DNA of 64,000 nt from Haloarcula halobia (GTDB taxonomy: Archaea; Halobacteriota; Halobacteria; Halobacteriales; Haloarculaceae), in contig NZ_CP119787.1 in the NCBI RefSeq assembly GCF_029338255.1, positions 2,294,001 through 2,358,000 of the forward strand. Direction: 5' to 3'. Made by a program: the position numbers and the translations under genes. Every line of letters begins with the position of its first letter. Position 1 is the first letter of the stretch. Below the pieces are notes generated by a model that saw only the letters and a program-made list of their open reading frames with translations, searched no databases and had not been told where the DNA came from. This document shows positions 9,207-18,047 of this stretch, piece by piece.

Positions 9207-9410
9207 TCAGCGCGTCTCGTCTACGTCCCTCGCGGCCTCGAGAATCTCGTGAGCGATCGCCTCGGCTTCTTCGGGCGTGTAGCGCAGCTGGTTGCCCAGC
9301 GACTGCTCGATCCGGACGTACCCCTCCTCGGTATCCTCGACGGTGATAACCGCGGCGTTGGTGAACGGATGGCCCTCGAGGCCGGGCGTCTCGGATTGGT
9401 CCGTAGCCAT
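9207..9410 (-). CDS. Small conserved haloarchaeal protein
   Basis: A 67-residue soluble acidic protein starting at MATDQSE (9410). The body alternates short strands and an acidic helix: HPFTNAAVITVEDTEEGYVR, then an amphipathic helix TPEEAEAIAHEILEAA. The start is supported by a TATA-like box about 27 nt upstream. I remember similar short proteins in Halobacteria without assigned function. No motif for catalysis or metal binding is visible. Confidence 0.7.
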   Translation of the reverse strand: MATDQSETPGLEGHPFTNAAVITVEDTEEGYVRIEQSLGNQLRYTPEEAEAIAHEILEAARDVDETR

Positions 9411-9432
9411 GCGTGTCAATCACACACCAAGA

Positions 9433-9441
9433 AGTATAAAG
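9433..9441 (-). promoter_or_regulatory. TATA box of the 67-aa protein gene
   Basis: On the minus strand the run cctttatactt is centred about 27 nt before the ATG at 9410, the spacing of leaderless haloarchaeal promoters. It supports the chosen start over the in-frame ATG three codons upstream. Confidence 0.55.
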
Positions 9442-9567
9442 GTAGCCATGTCTGCGACGGCGGCCAAGCGAGCGCCACGACGTTCGAACCGGCTCGCCGA
9501 CGGTCACAGCAGCCCCTGGCGCGAGCAGTCGGTACACGCGGCGCTCTCGAATCGGGTCTACAGGAGT

Positions 9568-9721
9568 TTGCGAGGGAAGACCGCTCCGTGCGAGTCTTCC
9601 AGCACTGTTTGCGAGGGACCGCGGTGGGCCCAACAGTGCGAGGGAAGGGATTTGAACCACGGAGAGACGGTCGCGACGTCGTCGCGCTGCGACTCTCCTG
9701 ATTCAAACCCTTCCGGGTGCA
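9568..9721 (-). repeat. tRNA-Leu(CAA)-derived palindromic and partial repeats
   Basis: Downstream of the tRNA, a 22-bp stretch at 9637-9658 repeats the tRNA 3' end (9754-9775) exactly. Opposite it, 9695-9721 is an imperfect inverted copy, so 9637-9721 folds on itself with an inner gcgac/gtcgc stem. Two shorter copies of the last ~9 bases of the tRNA (tgcgaggga) start at 9570 and 9610. They sit within hairpins ggaagac/gtcttcc (9574-9600) and gcactgtt/aacagtgc (9602-9639), both perfect. The 343-base gap between the 67-aa gene and the tRNA therefore holds mainly these repeats. Likely remains of tRNA-targeted integration or of a tRNA-derived palindromic element. Confidence 0.7.
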
Positions 9722-9753
9722 TCTTCCTCGGCGCGATAGTGCGCCTCGTGCGA

Positions 9754-9837
9754 TGCGAGGGAAGGGATTTGAACCCTTGGACCCCTACGGGAGCGGATCT
9801 TGAGTCCGCCGCCGTTTCCTGGCTTGGCTACCCTCGC
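9754..9837 (-). tRNA. tRNA-Leu(CAA)
   Basis: An 84-nt type II tRNA on the minus strand. Acceptor stem GCGAGGG pairs with CCCTCGC, discriminator A. The anticodon arm is GCGGA-CTCAAGA-TCCGC with anticodon CAA. A long variable arm (TCCCGTAGGGGTCC region) and TPsiC loop GGGTTCAAATCCC are visible. CCA is not encoded. Decodes UUG. A TATA-like stretch (minus ctttatacg) at about 9908-9916 lies some 70 nt upstream. No intron. Confidence 0.95.
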
Positions 9838-9974
9838 ACGCGTCTGTCAGCCAACCACCGTCCAGGGTCGGGCACCGTGATTGGTCCGGTAGAGACTCGC
9901 GCCGACTCGTATAAAGGTGCCACGGAAACGCGTTACCTGCCGATCGGTGTGACGCTCCCGGCGCTCGACGCAGT

Positions 9975-10490
9975 TCACTCCAGATAGGGCGTCTCGATGT
10001 CGGTCTCGGCGGGGATGAACGCGTTCATCCGGCGGGTGACGCCGTCGAACAGGGTGATGAGCGGGGAGAGCCCCATCTCGACGTACCGAACGGGACCGGC
10101 GACGGTCAGCGACCAGTTTTTCGCGTTGGCGAGGCCGAACGCCTTGGGTACGATCTCGCCGAACAGCAGGATGAGAACGCTGGTGAGGGCGGTGGTCGCG
10201 ACGACTGCCGGGCCGGGGGGCAGATACCCCGCCACGAGGACCGTCACGATGCTCGAGATCGCGATGTTGACGATGTTGTTGCCGACAAGAAGCGTCACGA
10301 GAAGGCGATGTGGGTCCTCGAGCAGTTCCTCTAGCACCATCGCACGGCCCTCGCCAGTCGCCGCTTGCGCATCGATCCACTCGCGGGGCAGCGAGAACAC
10401 CGCAATCTCCGAGCTCGAGAAGAACGCACTCAACGAGAGCAACGCCACGACGGCGGCGGCCCCTCCAGCCAGGACGAGAACACTGGTCAT
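9975..10490 (-). CDS. DUF21 (CNNM) transmembrane protein without CBS domains
   Basis: A 171-residue membrane protein covering only the DUF21/CNNM transmembrane module: [20 protein letters not shown] near the N-terminus, [14 protein letters not shown] in the middle, and the family hallmark [14 protein letters not shown] near residues 120-133. Full CNNM/CorC-type Mg2+ transport proteins continue with a CBS pair and CorC_HlyC domain; here the gene stops after the membrane part. Start at 10490 ([10 protein letters not shown]) gives the normal N-terminal helix. Function in Mg2+/Co2+ handling is inferred from the family. Confidence 0.85.
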   Translation of the reverse strand: MTSVLVLAGGAAAVVALLSLSAFFSSSEIAVFSLPREWIDAQAATGEGRAMVLEELLEDPHRLLVTLLVGNNIVNIAISSIVTVLVAGYLPPGPAVVATTALTSVLILLFGEIVPKAFGLANAKNWSLTVAGPVRYVEMGLSPLITLFDGVTRRMNAFIPAETDIETPYLE

Positions 10491-10583
10491 GGCCTGGCAT
10501 CGCAGAGCCATGTCAATAAGCCGTCGCTATCCAGGAGGCGGGTCCACCGGAGGATTCACCCGGCCCGCGGGCGTACAGGCGGT

Positions 10584-11063
10584 ATGGACGACCACACGCG
10601 GGACCCGACCGTCGCGCCCCCCAGCGGAAACCCGGCCGGGTGGCGGGGCGACGGCCAGTGGGAGCACGCGACCCTCCGGCAGGCCGTGGTCCACGGGGTC
10701 CGGTTGTACAACTCGGGGGAGTTCCACGAGTCACACGACTGTTTCGAGGACGAGTGGTACAACTACGGGCGCGGGAGTACTGAGAGCAAGTTCCTCCACG
10801 GGATGGTCCAGGTGGCCGCGGGCGCGTACAAGCACTTCGACTTCGAGGACGACGACGGGATGCGCTCGCTCTTTCGGACCTCGCTGCAGTACTTCCGCGG
10901 CGTGCCCACCGACTACTACGGCGTCGATCTGCTGGACGTCCGGACGACCGTGACCAACGCGCTCTCGGACCCCACGGTGCTCGAGGGGTGGCAGATCCGG
11001 TTCGACGGCGGCTACCCCACCGCCAGGGACGTCGACTTCGAGTACGCCGAGACACTCGACTGA
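10584..11063 (+). CDS. DUF309 domain protein
   Basis: A 159-residue soluble protein. The DUF309 signature is clear: [21 protein letters not shown], followed by [14 protein letters not shown]; the paired His/Glu residues of [10 protein letters not shown] are the conserved core of this helical family. Start chosen at MDDHTRDPT (10584), since the upstream in-frame extension overlaps the divergent DUF21 gene. No biochemical role is established for DUF309. It is followed 62 nt downstream by the aspartoacylase-like gene, possibly one transcript. Confidence 0.85.
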   Translation: MDDHTRDPTVAPPSGNPAGWRGDGQWEHATLRQAVVHGVRLYNSGEFHESHDCFEDEWYNYGRGSTESKFLHGMVQVAAGAYKHFDFEDDDGMRSLFRTSLQYFRGVPTDYYGVDLLDVRTTVTNALSDPTVLEGWQIRFDGGYPTARDVDFEYAETLD

Positions 11064-11125
11064 TCCCGCGGCCGACACGGCCAATCCACACGACTCTAAT
11101 GGCTGGCCCTGCAACCCTCGGTTAG

Positions 11126-11929
11126 ATGCGAGTCGAGCAGCTGGGTGAGGGCGAGCCGGACGTCGCGATAGTCGGGAGCATCCACGGCGACGAGCCGTGC
11201 GGTCGCAACGGCATCGAGGCAGTGCTCGCCGACCCACCGACAGTGAACCGTCCGGTGAAGTTCATCGTGGTCAACGAGGAGGCGCTGGCGGCGAACCGCC
11301 GCTACGTGGAGGTCGACCTGAACCGGATCTTTCCCGGCGACCCGGACAGCGACGTGCGCGAGGTCCGTCTCGCGGCCGAGCTGGCGGCAGAGATTCGTGG
11401 CTGCACGGTGCTTTCCCTGCACTCCACGCAGTCCTACGACGACATGTTCGCGCTCGTCGACGAGGTGACCCCGCTGGCGCGGGAGGTCATCCCACAGCTG
11501 TCCGTCGACGCCGTCGTCCGGACCAAGGGGAAAAACGAGGGGCGGCTCTTCTCGGTGGCTCCCCAGGCCATCGAGGTCGAGTGCGGCTACCAGGGCTCTG
11601 CCCAGGCGTCGGCCAACGCCGAACAGGTCATCCGCGAGTTCCTCGCGGCCGTCGGCGTGACGGAGGACTACGAGACGACGCGAAACGAGTTACTCCCCGT
11701 CTTCCAACTGGGCGACCCGATTCCGAAGTCGGCCGCGGACCGCTACGAGGTGTACGTCCGGAACTTCGAGCGGGTGACCGCCGGCGAGGAGTTCGCGTCC
11801 ATAGACGGCAAACCGGTGGTCGCAGACGAGTCGTTTTACCCCGTCCTGCTCTCGCCCGAGGGCTACGAGGACGTCTTCGGGTACCGGGGCACGGAGGTCG
11901 GAGTGCTGGGATCGGACGCGGCCGAGTGA
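11126..11929 (+). CDS. Succinylglutamate desuccinylase/aspartoacylase family (M14-like) protein
   Basis: A 267-residue zinc-dependent amidohydrolase-fold protein. The zinc-binding block SIHGDEPCGRNG (His20, Glu23 by position) and the substrate loop VNEEALAANRRYVEVDLNR are typical, and the third zinc His appears in VLSLHSTQ. A Glu in IEVECGYQG matches the catalytic Glu of the family. The first ~180 residues hold the catalytic domain; the C-terminal part is a beta-rich tail. The natural substrate is not predictable. It follows the DUF309 gene on the same strand. Confidence 0.85.
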   Translation: MRVEQLGEGEPDVAIVGSIHGDEPCGRNGIEAVLADPPTVNRPVKFIVVNEEALAANRRYVEVDLNRIFPGDPDSDVREVRLAAELAAEIRGCTVLSLHSTQSYDDMFALVDEVTPLAREVIPQLSVDAVVRTKGKNEGRLFSVAPQAIEVECGYQGSAQASANAEQVIREFLAAVGVTEDYETTRNELLPVFQLGDPIPKSAADRYEVYVRNFERVTAGEEFASIDGKPVVADESFYPVLLSPEGYEDVFGYRGTEVGVLGSDAAE

Positions 11930-11977
11930 CCCGACGCCGGGACCGGCACTCGACGTCGCCCGGACCCTGCGGGACGG

Positions 11978-14518
11978 TCACCGTGACGTGCCAGTCTCGA
12001 CGACGTCGACGCCGGTGACGTCGAACCTGGCCCCGCCGCCATCGCTCTCGGAGACGCGAATCTCCCAGTCGTGGGCCTCGACGATGTCCGTGACGATTGA
12101 GAGGCCGAAACCGGTCCCGTCCTCGTCGGTCGTGTAGCCGGTCTCGAACACGCGCTCGCGCTCGCCCTCGGGGACGCCCGACCCGTCGTCGGCGACGAAA
12201 AAGCCGTCCGCGAGGCCGCCGACCCGAACGGTGACGTCGTCACCGCCGTGTTCCACCGCGTTCCGGAGCAGGTTCTCGAGCAACTGTTTCAGCCGGCGTT
12301 CGTCGGCGCGGACGACAGGTAACGACGCCACCTCGAGTCGCGCGTCAGCCGCGTCGACGGACTCCCAGGAATCCGCGACGAGCGCCGCGAGGTCAACGTC
12401 GCTCTGCTCACCCACCTCGTCACCGTGGCGCGCGAGCGCCAGGAGGTCGTCGACGAGCGCCTGACTCCGGTCGAGCGCGTCGCGGACGGACGCGAGGTGG
12501 CCTTCGGCCCCGCACTCGCACTCGTCTTGGGCCAGTTCGAGGTGTCCCGTCGCGACTGTCAGCGGGTTCCGGAGGTCGTGTGAGACGACGCTAGCGAACT
12601 TCTCGAGCCGGTCGTTCTTCCGTTCGAGCTCGCGGCGGTACTCGTTGCGCTCGGTGACGTCGTAGTAGATGCCGTAGGAGTGGGCCCCGCTCTGGTCGGG
12701 CTTGAGCGGGACCGAGTGGAGCACGAAGTCGCGGACGCCGTCCGCCGTCTGGCGCTGGACCTCCGCAGTGAACTGCTCACCCGTCAGGACCCGCTCGTTG
12801 ATATCCGCGGCGGCGGCCCGCCTGTCGTCGGGGACCAGTAGGTCGTCGAGGTTTCGGCCCCTCGCCGCGTCGGCGTCGTATCCGAAGACCCGCTCGAACG
12901 ACGCGTTGACGTCCTGGACCACCGGCGCGCCGTCGGCGAACTCGGTGTAGACCATCGGGACGGAGGCGTTCTCGAACAGGGCCTCGAAGTGGCGCTCGCG
13001 CCGCTTCCGTTCGGTCACGTCCCTCGAGAAGCCGATTACCTTGCTGTCCCCACCGCCGGCGTCGATCGCGGTCAGGCGGAGCGCGATGGCGATGGTTCCG
13101 TCGGGCGTCTCGGGCCCGAGCTCGACGCGGACGTCCTCTGTCTCGCCCGCCGCGATGGCCGCGATGCCCTCCTCGACGGTCCGGAACTCCCGCTCGGTGA
13201 AGACGTCGTGGTCCCGGAAGACCGAGACGTGTTCGCCCACGATCGAGTCCCTGTCGACGCCCGAGACCGCGGCGACGCGCCGGTTGACGAACTCGACGGT
13301 TCCGTCGGCGTCGAAGAGGTAGACGCCGTCCTCGGTGTTCTCGACGATGGCCTCGTACCGGGCGAGTTCGCGGCGGCGGTCCTCCCGGGTCGTGACGTCG
13401 CGGTAGAGCCAGATGTTCGCCTCGCCGCCGGGGAGCTCGTAGGGGACGTAGTCGCGCTCGAAGGTCCGACCGTCGGCGAGCTCGAGGCGCCCGCTGCTGA
13501 CCGGTTCGCGCTCCGCCAGCGTCCGCTCGATGCCCGCGAGGAACGCCGCCGGGTCGGCAAAGTGGTCCTGCAGTTCCTCGGCGGCCTCCTGACAGTCACG
13601 ACCCACCAGGTCGGCGCCGCTGGCGTCCAGGTCAAAGAGGTCACAGAGCGCGTCGTTGGCCATGCGGATGTCGCGGTCGGCTCCCTCGACGATGACGCCC
13701 ATCGGCAGCCCCCCGACGAAGGTCTCGAGGAGCGTGTCCATGGCATCGAGCTCGCGCTCGCGCTCCCGACGGTCGCTGACGTCCCGGACGAGGGCGAGCA
13801 CGCGGTCCTTGCCGCCGATGCGCGTGTGCTTCAGTCTGACCTCGACCGGCAGGCGCTCACCGGTCCCCGTCTCGGTGACCCACTCGAAGACCTGGGGCTC
13901 GCCGTCGACGGCCTTGCCGATGCGGCGCACCGCCTCGCTGTTCGTGTACGGCGGTTCGTCAACCGAGAAGTCCCCGACGTGCATGCCCAGCACCTCCTCG
14001 CGGGAGTACGCGTGGAGCTCGCAGAACCGCCGGTTCGCGTCGACGACCTTGCCCGTCTCCGGGTCGTGGATGAGGATGCCGTCGGTGGCCTTCTCGAATA
14101 TCTCGCGGTAGTCGAGTTGCGCCCGGCGCCGGGAGACGGTCTGCTCGATGCGGTTTGCCAGCAAGGAGTACTGCTCGGGGGCCGCCTTCTTCTGGAGGTA
14201 GTCGGTGACGCCGGCGGATATCGCGTCGCTGGCGACGGCCTCGCTCCCGTGGCCGGTATAGAGGATGAACGGCAGGTCGGGGTCGCGCTCGCGCACGGCC
14301 TCGAGGAACTCGATGCCGTCCCGTCCCGGCATGTCGTAGTCCGAGACGACGCAGTCGAAGTCGGTAGACTCGAGGCGGTCGAGCCCTGCGTCAGCGCTGG
14401 TGGCCGTTTCGACGTCGAACTGGCCGTTCTCCCGTTCGAGGAACGTCGCCACCATCTCTGCGAAGTCGGGCTCGTCGTCGACGTGCAGCACCCGTATTGC
14501 TCCAGTCGAGGCAGCCAT
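11978..14518 (-). CDS. REC-PAS4-HisKA-HATPase sensor histidine kinase
   Basis: A soluble 846-residue signalling protein. An N-terminal receiver (about 8-120) has Asp14/Asp15, phosphoacceptor Asp60 (CVVSDYDMPG) and Lys110 (DYLQK). Four PAS domains follow at roughly 135-255, 265-380, 390-500 and 515-625 (ILIHDPETGKVVDANRR; GVIVEGADRDIRMAND; GVYLFDADGTVEFVNRR; PVVQDVNASFERVFGYD). The kinase core has His647 in VVSHDLRNPL, the N box LLENLLRNAVEHG, and G boxes DDGSGVPEG and GTGFGLSIV. There are no membrane helices, so it senses a cytoplasmic signal or redox/ligand via PAS. No cognate response regulator is adjacent. Confidence 0.95.
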   Translation of the reverse strand: MAASTGAIRVLHVDDEPDFAEMVATFLERENGQFDVETATSADAGLDRLESTDFDCVVSDYDMPGRDGIEFLEAVRERDPDLPFILYTGHGSEAVASDAISAGVTDYLQKKAAPEQYSLLANRIEQTVSRRRAQLDYREIFEKATDGILIHDPETGKVVDANRRFCELHAYSREEVLGMHVGDFSVDEPPYTNSEAVRRIGKAVDGEPQVFEWVTETGTGERLPVEVRLKHTRIGGKDRVLALVRDVSDRRERERELDAMDTLLETFVGGLPMGVIVEGADRDIRMANDALCDLFDLDASGADLVGRDCQEAAEELQDHFADPAAFLAGIERTLAEREPVSSGRLELADGRTFERDYVPYELPGGEANIWLYRDVTTREDRRRELARYEAIVENTEDGVYLFDADGTVEFVNRRVAAVSGVDRDSIVGEHVSVFRDHDVFTEREFRTVEEGIAAIAAGETEDVRVELGPETPDGTIAIALRLTAIDAGGGDSKVIGFSRDVTERKRRERHFEALFENASVPMVYTEFADGAPVVQDVNASFERVFGYDADAARGRNLDDLLVPDDRRAAAADINERVLTGEQFTAEVQRQTADGVRDFVLHSVPLKPDQSGAHSYGIYYDVTERNEYRRELERKNDRLEKFASVVSHDLRNPLTVATGHLELAQDECECGAEGHLASVRDALDRSQALVDDLLALARHGDEVGEQSDVDLAALVADSWESVDAADARLEVASLPVVRADERRLKQLLENLLRNAVEHGGDDVTVRVGGLADGFFVADDGSGVPEGERERVFETGYTTDEDGTGFGLSIVTDIVEAHDWEIRVSESDGGGARFDVTGVDVVETGTSR

Positions 14519-14653
14519 TACCCGCTCATCGAGAATGGAGATAATAATAGTTTGGTAGCATTTATCACGGCTGCGAACGGTGTCGAGTACGGAAGAGAAC
14601 TGTCGAGAGCAGGCGAGCGGCCGCGTGCGCCGCGATGGCGCGTCGCGGCGCCC

Positions 14654-15103
14654 TTACTCCTCAGGGGCCTCGAACTCCACCATCGTGAGGTCTCGATCTA
14701 ACATGCAGTAGTCGTGAGGCGGGTCACCCACGACGGTCTCGATGCGGTACTCGTCGTCGAAGTCGGCACCCGCGGGCTCACAGAAGGGGTGGCTCGGGCA
14801 CTCGGTGTGCGGACAGGGACCGGCCAGCGAGGCCTTGCTGCCGGCGAAGGCGCCTTTTGTCGGGACGTTTGCACGTATCGGGGCGGGTTCGACCTCGACG
14901 GCGCGAACGCCACCCTCGTGGACCGCACAGTCTAACGTCTGGCCGTTCTTGCGGACGTCGACGATGCGATAGCGCCGGCCGGGCGTGAGGTTGAGGCACT
15001 GTGTCCGGTACGGACAGCCGCTACAGCCGCTTGCCTCACCGTGGTAGACGAACTCCTCGCCGACTTCGGCGAGCCGGGTTCCGACGAGCGTGACGGTCGA
15101 CAT
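14654..15103 (-). CDS. UPF0179 family cysteine-rich protein
   Basis: A 149-residue archaeal UPF0179 member with many conserved Cys arranged as CSGCPYRTQC near residues 27-36, LDCAVHEGGV, GPCPHTECPSHPFC (95-108) and YCMLDRD. The pattern suggests metal (Zn or Fe-S) binding. Function is unknown. It is followed on the same strand by the gene at 15136 to its right, 32 nt apart, so both are likely cotranscribed. Confidence 0.9.
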   Translation of the reverse strand: MSTVTLVGTRLAEVGEEFVYHGEASGCSGCPYRTQCLNLTPGRRYRIVDVRKNGQTLDCAVHEGGVRAVEVEPAPIRANVPTKGAFAGSKASLAGPCPHTECPSHPFCEPAGADFDDEYRIETVVGDPPHDYCMLDRDLTMVEFEAPEE

Positions 15104-15135
15104 AGCGATACGTACTCCGTGGCGGTAGTTAAGCG

Positions 15136-15513
15136 TCAGGAACGGCCGGTGCGCTCGTCGAGTTCCGCGAGGTAGTCGTCGCGGGGGACCTGATAGAGCG
15201 CCCGGTAGTCGACGTCCCCGGCGGCGAACCGGTTCGCGAGGTCGACCGCCCCCGCGATGGCACGCTCGCGGTCCCCGTACCGATCGGTCCCCGCGTCGAC
15301 CTCCGGTTCGAGGTAGAGCGTGACGAACCAGTCGTCGCCGCTCCGGCCGGCGCCCGGCCGCCGGGTCCGCCTGCCGCGGGTGAGATAGAGCGTCGGCAGA
15401 CAGGGCGCGGGGAACCCGTCGCCGTCGAATACGTCCGGCCGGTAGGCGAGGACGACCTTCTCTGTGCTCTCCGTCCAGACCGTCCAGTCCTCGGCCAGCG
15501 CGTCGAGTCCCAT
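15136..15513 (-). CDS. Conserved haloarchaeal protein (DUF5820-like)
   Basis: A 125-residue acidic soluble protein starting at MGLDALAEDW (15513). It carries the stretch VLAYRPDVFDGDGFPAPCLP then a strand TLYLTRGRR and WFVTLYLEPEV, and ends with an acidic helix. I associate it with DUF5820 from memory, with moderate certainty. No catalytic motif. A palindromic TATA at 15563-15572 lies about 50 nt upstream. Probably cotranscribed with the UPF0179 gene downstream. Confidence 0.65.
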   Translation of the reverse strand: MGLDALAEDWTVWTESTEKVVLAYRPDVFDGDGFPAPCLPTLYLTRGRRTRRPGAGRSGDDWFVTLYLEPEVDAGTDRYGDRERAIAGAVDLANRFAAGDVDYRALYQVPRDDYLAELDERTGRS

Positions 15514-15974
15514 ACCACTCCTCTTTGCCCCGGCGACCAAGAAGCCCGCGATGGCGGGGGGTGTTTATAAACCAGACAGCACTGCCGTGGGTTGCGTTAC
15601 CATACCATCGCCGCGCTGTAGCCGTATTTCAACTCCAGACGACCCTGTAAAAAGACGGAATATAACCGTGGCGGGGAAAAGGCTCTTATTGTTGAAGCCC
15701 TCATACAATAAATAGTATCGGAAACAGTCGCGCACTGTCCCCGCTACCTCCCCGGGCGAACGTCCTGCTCTGCCCGGGCGTCAGACATGGCAAGGATTCG
15801 TACAACCGCCGCCCCGATGCTACGGGTCGGTCGTCGGCCGTCGGCACGCACGCCCAGAGCGGTCGATGAACCGGCGGCCAGACTGCGACCGACACAAGCA
15901 GGCAGACGCCGTCTGCGACGGCCCGTGGTCTCAGACCACTGCGTGCTGTTTCGAGAAGCACCTACCACCATAGC
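15514..15974. promoter_or_regulatory. Long intergenic leader before prkA operon
   Basis: A 461-base gap with no convincing gene. The perfect palindrome GTTTATAAAC (15563-15572) could serve as TATA for both the minus-strand 15513 gene and the rightward operon. Two further AT boxes point right: ggaatataacc at 15658-15668 and caataaatag at 15706-15715. Using these, the prkA transcript would carry a leader of roughly 230-380 nt, unusual for haloarchaea. From 15720 to 15974 the DNA is GC-rich with no start or structure that I trust. Confidence 0.5.
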
Positions 15975-18047
15975 ATGAGCAAGAACAAAGAGACACTCGA
16001 GGCGTTGAGCAAGGAGTACCGTGATTCGATACCAGCGGACCTCCGGACGACACACACGTTCGACTGGTATCTCGAACAGTGCTACGAGGAACCGCGCATC
16101 GCCCGGAACGCCCACCAGCGCGTCGCGGACATGTTCGACTTCTACGGGACGACCTACGACGAGGAGGCCGGAGTCGTCGAGTACGAACTCGCGAGCGAGG
16201 ACCCGCTGAACGACGGCGAGAACACGTTCTACGGACGGGTCATCCACGAGGCCATCCACGAGTTCGTCAACAAGGTCAAGTCCGGTGCCCGCGGTCTGGG
16301 CCCGGAGAAACGCATCAAACTCCTGCTGGGACCGGTCGGGTCGGGCAAGTCCGACTTCGACCGCCAGCTGCGCCGCTACTTCGAGAACTACACCCGCCGC
16401 GACGACGGGCGGATGTACACCTTCCGCTGGACGAACCTCTGTGACGTCGTCCACGACCAGGACCCGGCCGACGACGTCGTCCGGTCACCGATGAACCAGG
16501 ACCCGCTCGTCCTCCTCCCCCAGGAACAGCGCGACAGGGTCATCGAAGACATCAACGAGGAACTGGACGCCCCCTACACCATCCGGAACGAGCAGGCGCT
16601 CGACCCGGCCTCGGAGTTCTACATGGACAGCCTGCTTGCCCACTACGACGACGACCTCCAGCAGGTCCTCGAGAACCACGTCGAGATCGTGCGCTTCGTC
16701 GCCGACGAGAACCAGCGCCAGGGCATCGAGACGTTCGAACCGAAGGACAAGAAGAACCAGGACGAGACCGAACTGACCGGCGACGTCAACTACTCGAAGA
16801 TCGCCATCTACGGCGAGTCCGACCCGCGGGCGTTCGACTACTCCGGGGCGTTCTGTAACGCCAACCGCGGCCTGTTCTCCGGCGAGGAGCTGCTGAAGCT
16901 CCAGCGGGAGTTCCTCTATGACTTCCTGCACGCCAGCCAGGAACAGACGATCAAGCCCAAGAACAACCCCCGCATCGACATCGACCAGGTCATCGTCGGC
17001 CGGACGAACATGCCCGAGTACCGGGACAAGAAGGGCGACGAGAAGATGGAGGCGTTCAACGACCGGACCAAGCGCATCGACTTCCCGTACGTCCTCCAGT
17101 ACGAGGAGGAGGCCCGCATCTACCGGAAGATGCTGCGCAACGCCGACCTACCGGACATCAAGGTGGAACCACACACCCTCGAGATGGCCGGTCTCTTCGG
17201 CGTGCTGACCCGCATCGAGGAACCCGACTCGAAGTCCATCGACCTCGTCCAGAAGGCCAAGGCCTACAACGGCGAGATAGACGAGGCAGACGACATCGAC
17301 GTCAAGAAGCTGCGCGAGGAGGCCGACCAGCGAGCGGACATCGGCGAGGGGATGGACGGCGTCTCCCCCCGGTTCATCGGCGACGAGATCGCCGAGGCCA
17401 TCATGGACTCGATGCACCGCGACCGACAGTTCCTCTCGCCGCTGACGACGTTCAACCACCTCGAGGGCAACTTAGAGAACCACGGCTCCATCGACGCCGA
17501 GTCGTTCGACGAGTACTACCGCTACCTCGAACTGGTCCGCGAGGAGTACAAGGAGCGGGCCATCGAGGACGTCCGTCACGCGCTGGCCTACGACATGGAC
17601 GAGATCCAGCGCCAGGGCGAGAAGTACATGGACCACGTGATGGCCTACATCGACGACGCGACCGTCGAGGACGAGCTCACCGGCCGCGAGCAGGAACCCG
17701 ACGAGCAGTTCCTCCGGTCGGTCGAGGAGAAGCTCAACCTCCCCGAGGACCGCAAGGACGACTTCCGCCAGGAGGTCTCGAACTGGGTCTCCCGGCGGGC
17801 CCGCGAGGGCGACACGTTCAACCCGCAGGACAACGACCGCCTGCGCCGCGCCCTCGAACGCAAGCTCTGGGAGGACAAGAAGCACAACATCAACTTCTCG
17901 GCGCTGGTGTCGAGTTCGGAGATGGACGACGACGAGCGAAACAGGTGGATCGACGCGCTGATCGAACAGGGCTACGGCGAAGAGGGCGCAAAGGAGGTGT
18001 TGGAGTTCGCCGGTGCCGAGGTCGCAAAGAGTGAGATGGAAGAGTAA
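15975..18047 (+). CDS. PrkA-type serine protein kinase (first copy)
   Basis: A 690-residue PrkA/YeaG-family protein: AAA+-like N-terminal domain and a C-terminal kinase-like domain. The P-loop is LLLGPVGSGKSDFDR (Gly119-Ser126); an Asn/Arg-rich sensor region (IDQVIVGRTNMPEYRDKKGDEKMEAFNDRTKRIDF is split over about 330-365) and the PrkA-specific EEEARIYRKML and LLKLQREFLYDFLHASQ blocks are present. In bacteria PrkA acts in nutrient stress and sporulation-like programmes with YeaH and SpoVR. It is the first gene of a four-gene operon; its stop overlaps the next ATG by one base (TAATG). Confidence 0.92.
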   Translation: MSKNKETLEALSKEYRDSIPADLRTTHTFDWYLEQCYEEPRIARNAHQRVADMFDFYGTTYDEEAGVVEYELASEDPLNDGENTFYGRVIHEAIHEFVNKVKSGARGLGPEKRIKLLLGPVGSGKSDFDRQLRRYFENYTRRDDGRMYTFRWTNLCDVVHDQDPADDVVRSPMNQDPLVLLPQEQRDRVIEDINEELDAPYTIRNEQALDPASEFYMDSLLAHYDDDLQQVLENHVEIVRFVADENQRQGIETFEPKDKKNQDETELTGDVNYSKIAIYGESDPRAFDYSGAFCNANRGLFSGEELLKLQREFLYDFLHASQEQTIKPKNNPRIDIDQVIVGRTNMPEYRDKKGDEKMEAFNDRTKRIDFPYVLQYEEEARIYRKMLRNADLPDIKVEPHTLEMAGLFGVLTRIEEPDSKSIDLVQKAKAYNGEIDEADDIDVKKLREEADQRADIGEGMDGVSPRFIGDEIAEAIMDSMHRDRQFLSPLTTFNHLEGNLENHGSIDAESFDEYYRYLELVREEYKERAIEDVRHALAYDMDEIQRQGEKYMDHVMAYIDDATVEDELTGREQEPDEQFLRSVEEKLNLPEDRKDDFRQEVSNWVSRRAREGDTFNPQDNDRLRRALERKLWEDKKHNINFSALVSSSEMDDDERNRWIDALIEQGYGEEGAKEVLEFAGAEVAKSEMEE

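Noticed and set aside
9637..9775. Active integrated element bounded by the two 22-bp tRNA-end copies
   Set aside because: Only about 117 bases separate the copies and no integrase or other mobile gene is present.
15787..15978. Small plus-strand frame just before prkA1
   Set aside because: Arg/Pro-rich composition, no promoter at leaderless distance and no recognisable family.
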